A stretch of DNA of 64,000 bases from Whitmania pigra (Eukaryota > Annelida > Clitellata > Hirudinida > Haemopidae), in the NCBI GenBank assembly GCA_021613335.1, contig JAJTWR010000001.1, positions 779,501-843,500 of the forward strand. The letters are read 5' to 3'. The translations under genes were made by a program, and so were the position numbers. Shown piece by piece: positions 58,701-64,000 of this stretch (position 1 is the stretch's first letter; each line of letters begins with the position of its first letter). The notes beneath the pieces are model-generated. The model made no database searches, was not told where the DNA came from, and was given only the letters and a program-made list of their open reading frames with translations.

Positions 58701-58856
58701 TTTGATTATCAATCATGCCAGCTTCAATGGTTTCTACGGCCACATTCCGAATGTTATGGTATTGATCAAAATAAATTTTCTCTTGGAGACAGGAATTTTA
58801 ACAACATATTTGATATTTGGTTCTTTTATATCGCTAAGGTACGTCATGCGCATCTA

Positions 58857-59559
58857 AAATTTAATTTCTATTTTTAGTTTGTTTTAATTTAGAATATACG
58901 GGATCCAGGATATTTGGAAGTTTAGCTTTTCATCATATTTACTCGCTCAGTAGTTTAGTTGGTCATCGCGACTTTAGCCTCCTTACCTGTGCTAACTTAT
59001 TTAGAATACTGCCTGCAAATAGAGGGTGTTTCTGCAAAGTTTTTCTGCAATTGTTTCTTTTGATCATTCCCTAAGTTCCTGTCGCCTTGTTTGCAAGAAA
59101 GAGTTTGATTTGGAGTTGGATTTTAACATAGCTTATCGAATGACTTTACAACATAATCGAGCTATTAGATTTTTTATTTTTTTTTATTTATTTAAAGATA
59201 CGAACGAAGGGCCGAAGCCTCTAACACGATCGAAAAATAAACTTAAACGCGAAAACTAAGTTCATCACCGCTCGGGCAGATCTAGTTTGGGAAATCGAAA
59301 GCGAGGAGAAAAAGTTTAATAGGAGGTAATAAATTTTCAAAGTTCTTGGAATCTGAGGTAGGGATTAAGATTTAGTTTACAGATTTCAGAATTAAAGCTG
59401 ACTGGTTCGTGGCTGTAGTACTTCTCATTTGCTGAGATTCCAAACACCTTACAAACTGTCCAGTGGATGTAGCTTGCTACTTTTGTTATGTCTTTTGAAG
59501 TAATCCGTTGGAGCCATTGCTGTGCAGCCGGCAACCAGATGACTCATATTAATATTTTT
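58857..59559. other. Spacer without a supported gene
   Basis: AT-rich. A few frames of 65-77 codons exist on either strand, with no domain or splice support. Confidence 0.35.
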
Positions 59560-60132
59560 TTTTTATAATTCACACATTTATTTTATAAAACGCGCTTAAA
59601 TTGCAGTACATATTTCTGATCCTACAATTCAAGGTCCAAGTGAGATTCATATTTATTCGTTAACATCCCCAATAAGATTCAAAAGTGTTTCTGTGCTTTC
59701 AAGACATTCATTAATTTTATTAAAAGCGATGATGATTTATTATTTAATATTTATAACATTTAAATAAAATCATGCAATAAACATTACATCTTAATTTTTC
59801 TTTCTGAATAAGTAAGCAACAGGTAAGGAAGCTTATTGACTTGGAGGAGAAAATGTTTAACTTTTTTGGATAATGATGATGATCACAGAATCCTACAACA
59901 TGAATGAAAGTTGTTGCTGGAATGATGGATGCTTTCCATACACGTGCGAGGAAGATAAAGATGATGACGACGATGACGATTATGATTATGATTATGAAGA
60001 ATATACAACAGAACCTGCCGTGAATGTCTTGCAATTGTAAGAATAAATCAATTAGACCATTCATCAAATCTGAGAAAAAATGTTTCCAATATTTTGTTTG
60101 TCACAATTCATTTTTCAACTATCAAAATCTGT

Positions 60133-60384
60133 AAAAGACCTAAACTTCACACAGACACATCTTTCCACCAGTTATCCCCGACATGACTAAAGTTTGTTGG
60201 ACAATGACGTATCTCACTGGTTATGCTCCATTGGTAGACCAATTGACTTCAATCCAAGAAGCAGAACTTGGTATTTTAGGGTAGATTCCACACAAAGGAT
60301 AGGTGTTTCTTACTGGTCTCTTTACGAGCCAAGAATCATTGGTGAGACCAATGATCAGGTTGAGGTATCTCAGATATTGATCAG
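60133..60384 (-). pseudogene. Dead copy of the lectin terminal exon (fragment 5)
   Basis: Matches exon 4 of gene 4, including the acceptor side (acttaag|ct). It carries an in-frame TAA after ACCAATGGAGCA, Trp in place of the conserved Cys of the EVNC motif, and an early TAG two codons before the usual end. No exons 1-3 lie upstream. Its 3' flank (59560-60130) copies that of gene 4, so the unit is a partial duplication of 56372-57444. Confidence 0.9.
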
Positions 60385-60582
60385 CTTAAGTTGTGAATTT
60401 TTGTATTTTGAAAATAAATGCTAAAACTACATATACATTTTTGTAATTTCTTCACTAGTCATTAGCAAGTTATTTTTTCAGTTAAAATGTTTACCGAAAA
60501 TTTGGCATTATATTAATTTGCGTTTATATTTAAATAGCATGAACTGTGAATGTCCTAATTTATAGTAGAAATTGCAGTTTAT

Positions 60583-61160
60583 TTGGTAAAATAATTTCCT
60601 TGACTGGAAACTGCGGTTGTAACTTATAATTTTGGGTAGTTTAAATCATAGTAGCCGAACTATCACCAACTTTTAAATGACAATTTTTACAACAGATTTA
60701 ATAATTGTACATCTTGAAATTATTATGTAATACCATTATTTTTATGTTAATAAATTTTTACAATTCGATATTAATAATGTTTTTTATAATTCACATATTT
60801 ATTAAGCGCTTTAATTGCAGTACATATTTCTGATCCCACAATTCAAGTGAGATTCATATTTATTCGTTAACATCCCGAATGAGATTCAAAAGTGTTTCTG
60901 TGTTTTCACGAAATTCATTAATTTTATTAAAGACGATGATGATTTATTATTTAATATTTATAACAATTAAATAAAATCATGCAATAAACATTTTGTATTT
61001 TATGTTGTCGATGTCTATGTAAACATAATTAATTACATAAAGAATAAATTTAACTCCAGCAGAACTTAATCATTTTTCTTTAATTTTAAATATTTGCAAA
61101 CTTATTAACGCAGGGCTTTCTGTTGGTTACATTTTTGAGAAAAATTGCACAGAAACATCA
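60583..61160. repeat. Local duplicated block, partner of 56195-56790
   Basis: Direct-repeat counterpart lying between fragment 5 and gene 6. Confidence 0.85.
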
Positions 61161-61399
61161 TAAAATTTAAATTTAATTAAGATCGTAATAATTACAGTTA
61201 AGTGATATTAAATACAATTTTAGTGACAGGTTCTAGCACCTCCTCATTCCTTCGCTCATGTTTTGCCCATCACCTGAACTCCTCGATAGATGGCAAGTTG
61301 ATTAATACCTCATGAATATAATTTTAAATAAGAAATATAGATGTATTTATAGATATAAAATAACATAATATCAAACATGATGTTAAAAAGTTTTAATCG

Positions 61400-61590
61400 A
61401 TACCATCTAACGTTTGAGCATTAGGAATGTGGCCGTCCATAGAAACCTTTGAAGCTAGCATGATCGATATTCAAAATTAAAGGTTGTTGCAAATCCATTG
61501 TTTGCTTCGTTTGTCAGCAAATCGACGTTATCCTTTTAGACACTTTCTATACATCCCTTCAAAGATATAAAAGTCTGAGAACATTGAGGC
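61400..61590 (+). promoter_or_regulatory. Lectin gene 6 promoter
   Basis: Contains TTGCAAATCCATTGTTTGC (about 61487-61505) and TATAAAAGTCTGAG at 61566-61579, 68 bases before the start codon. It shares gaatgtggccgtccatagaaacc with genes 1 and 3. Confidence 0.65.
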
Positions 61591-61633
61591 GCAATTATAT
61601 TTTTAGGCCATTTTACTTTTTTACATTTACAAA

Positions 61634-63256
61634 ATGATTATCAGCAGATTATTAATAACTTTGCTCGGTTACAATCTCATGAATATTTCAGAATGTAATA
61701 CCAGAAGCACATTTCAGATGACACTCGATTGTGACGGCAAATCAGGATGTGCTTTGGATCTTCCATCTTCAGTTGAAACAGGAGTAAAAACCAAAAGCTG
61801 GTGTGCAATGATTTGCAAGGATCAGATGAACTGCACAGGCTTCAACTACTTGGAAAATAATGAAACATGTCAGTTGTTTCACTTCCTTCCCTTCAAGATC
61901 ATGTCCTATCCTAAATGTTACAACTACTACGTGAGTTTTAGTTTGATTTGCAGATATTTAGAAATTGGTACTTTTGAAATGTTCTTTCGAAAATAAATAG
62001 ATGATATAAATTGAAAAAAGTTACATTGTTACATTGATGTCTTCTTTGTAGATGCCATCAAGGATCGTCTTGCCAAGTAAACTTAGTTTTGCAGTGAATT
62101 ATATACTTATTAAGAAAAAAAGTTTAGTAAAACACTCATTTACATTAAAGAATGTTTTTACTAAATCAAATAAATTATAAGTTTCGAATTTCAGCAAACG
62201 GAAATCTTGCCTTAGAAAGAGAAACATGTCAGAGTTCAATAAGTGGAGATCCTATGGGCAAGTACTCGCCATGGCTAGCAGTTGATGGTTTTCATGGAAC
62301 CTTTGCTTGGATGGGACAATGTGCTCACACTAAGGATCCTGACGGAGGAGAGAACTGGTTCATGGTGGATCTGAGGCAAACTGTTGGCGTCAGTCGCGTC
62401 CGCGTTTTGACGTTTACGGCAACTTGTAGGTTTTATAGTTAATTATTCATTTGATTAAAATACGTTGCATAACTGAGATAATTTTGGATCGTTACTGTTA
62501 ATTTATCCGTAAGACTTTAAATGTTCCAAAAATAGCTCTGAATTTATTTGTCTCAAGTTTAAAATAATTTCTATAATGAATTAGGACACACAGACTTTCT
62601 AGGTAATCGAAAATACGGATATTTAAATTAAATAGTTAAATATCATAAGGCGTCAGACTAGTCCGAGTTTTGACATTTACCTCAGATGGTAGGATTTTAG
62701 ATGTGGTTCTTCATTTGATTAACTAAGATTATTTAGATCAAATTGGTCTAACCGTTAATGTTAATGTTATTTTATGGGCTGTGAATGTATTTGTGTTTAT
62801 GTTATAAAGTAATTTCTGCGATGAATTAGAACATTCACAGTTCATGCCATCGAAATATAAACGCAAATTAATATAATGCCAAATTATCAGTAAACATTTT
62901 AATTGAAAAAATAACTTCCTAATTATCATTAGTGACGAAATGACAAAAATGTGTATATAAAGGATTTATAATTTATTTTCAAAATACAAAAATTCACATT
63001 TCAAGCTGATCACTTTGGAAGATTCCTCAACCTGATCATTGGTCTCACCAATGATTCTTGGCTCGTAAAGAGACCAGTAAGAGACACCTATCCTTTGTGT
63101 GGAATCTACCCTAAAATACCGAGTTCTGGTTCCTGGTTTGAAGTCAATTGTTCTACTAACGGAGCACAACCAGTGAGATACGTCATTGTCCAACAAACTC
63201 CACTCAACTCGCCAAGTGGTGGAGGCATGTGTCTGTGTGAAGTTCAGGTCTTTTAA
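61634..63256 (+). CDS. Secreted PAN-fucolectin (FTP) protein, lectin gene 6 (mosaic intron 3)
   Basis: Exons 61634-61930, microexon 62052-62076, 62195-62425 and 63006-63256 give 267 residues. It is the most diverged FTP domain: NGNLALERETCQSSISGD, WLAVDGFHGT, QCAHTKDPDGGENWFMVDLRQ, then LTFTATSDHFGRFLNL in place of the usual loop. It is the only copy that keeps His in the CxHT position of fucolectins. Intron 3 is longer than in the others because it joins a gene 1-type intron to the end of a gene 4-type exon 3 and intron (junction about 62645). No stops are seen. Confidence 0.85.
62645..62705 (+). pseudogene. Relic of a gene 4-type exon 3 end inside gene 6 intron 3
   Basis: The string ggcgtcagactagtccgagttttgac and the next 30 bases resemble the end of exon 3 plus its donor (ggtaggattttagatgtg). 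The gene 4-type intron follows on to 63005. Confidence 0.75.
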
Positions 63257-64000
63257 AGATTTTGAAAATTGAAAATTGAAGTTGAATCGATTTTCTTAAA
63301 ATCTCCAAACTGACATTTTTGTGAATCGGTTGTGAGACACAAAAATCTCGAAAAATTTATTTCCTGAATTCTTTTAAAGTAATTCTCAGTTTTGTTGTAA
63401 GGTTTAGTTGATGTATTTCTTACAATTATATTCAGTCACCATATAATTTCAAATCTCGGTACTATGCCACTTCGCTATTATACCACTTTTGCTTGGTCCC
63501 AACAAAATTCAATCAAAATAAATTTATTATGCCACCCCTACTCTCGCTACTATGCCACTATTGTGTGACTGTTAAAAAACACGAGTCGTTAAAAAGTCTG
63601 TATTTCTGAGCAGTGTTCGATTATTTATAATAATCTAATGACTGTATATATAAATTTAACCATCAGTAAACTAAATCAGTAAATAGTTTGCAGATTATTG
63701 GTTCATCAATATTTCCCCCTTCGTGCATGGATAAGATCTCAGCTTGCATCAGTTCAGCAGCAACTTTTATTCGGATGTTATGATTTTGTGATTGTGATTT
63801 CTTTGTTTTTTCTCTCCGATGCTTCATCATTATCATCATCGTTGTCATCGTCATCACAATAGCAACGACCGAATAAGATATGAATAAGATACATTAAATT
63901 AACTTTAATTCATTTAAAATTATTTCACAGAAGGGAATAAATTAAACCATGTTGATTTGTCACATTTTGATTTTTTGTGTAAGTTTGCAACTAAATGACG
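63257..64000. other. 3' flank of lectin gene 6 and AT-rich end of window
   Basis: Bases 63455-63560 hold four near-copies of TAYTATRCCAC. Bases 63700-63785 repeat 55015-55098. No gene is supported. The 64-codon minus-strand frame here has a Met-rich start from an ATC run. Confidence 0.4.

Noticed and set aside
59900..60040. 46-residue frame with MNESCCWNDGCFPYTC and an acidic tail, resembling a small Cys-rich peptide
   Set aside because: The homologous position at 56908 stops after 13 codons and the copies at 55015 and 63700 lack the ATG; it lies in a repeated 3' flank and is not conserved as coding.

Overview
This is eukaryotic DNA. The evidence is AT-rich intergenic sequence, GT-AG introns, dense tri- and tetranucleotide microsatellites, tRNA-derived SINEs, LINE, Ty3/gypsy and hAT remains, and secreted PAN plus fucolectin-type (FTP) lectin genes. 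Together these suggest a lophotrochozoan invertebrate such as an annelid or leech, or a mollusc. The species is an inference and cannot be fixed from the window.

Layout. (1) 1-14.0 kb: three tandem, intronless eIF4G-like genes on the minus strand. Copy A is cut by the window edge, copy B carries three one-base deletions, and copy C is intact with 973 residues. They are separated by duplicated flanks that contain dead LINE reverse-transcriptase fragments and SINEs. (2) 14.0-28.6 kb: a microsatellite-rich region that hides a multi-exon gene on the plus strand. Its four supported exons each encode one three-cysteine module. Its introns carry satellites that resemble splice signals. (3) 29.0-33.2 kb: a structurally complete but coding-damaged Ty3/gypsy element (minus strand) inserted in an ATC microsatellite, with LTRs, a primer site matching tRNA-Ser, a polypurine tract and a 5-bp target duplication. 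(4) 34-39 kb: two PAN-FTP lectin genes facing each other as arms of an inverted repeat, with a truncated hAT element in the middle. (5) 39.9-48.8 kb: a near-identical second copy of 19.65-28.64 kb. It carries only the last two exons of the three-cysteine gene. (6) 49.3-51.7 kb: a three-exon type II membrane glycosyltransferase-like gene (minus). (7) 52.2-63.3 kb: three more intact lectin genes on both strands plus one dead terminal exon, scattered among locally duplicated non-coding blocks.

How the parts relate. The window is a record of repeated segmental duplication, inversion and gene conversion. The lectin cluster has five apparently complete four-exon genes of 264-267 residues, each including a conserved 25-nt microexon. 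Their exons, promoters and introns are shuffled between copies. The proteins look secreted and may take part in recognition or immunity. They lack the usual fucose-binding residues. The eIF4G-like cluster keeps a 4E-binding motif, a MIF4G domain and an MA3 domain but has no C-terminal W2 domain, which suggests a lineage-specific translation factor family.
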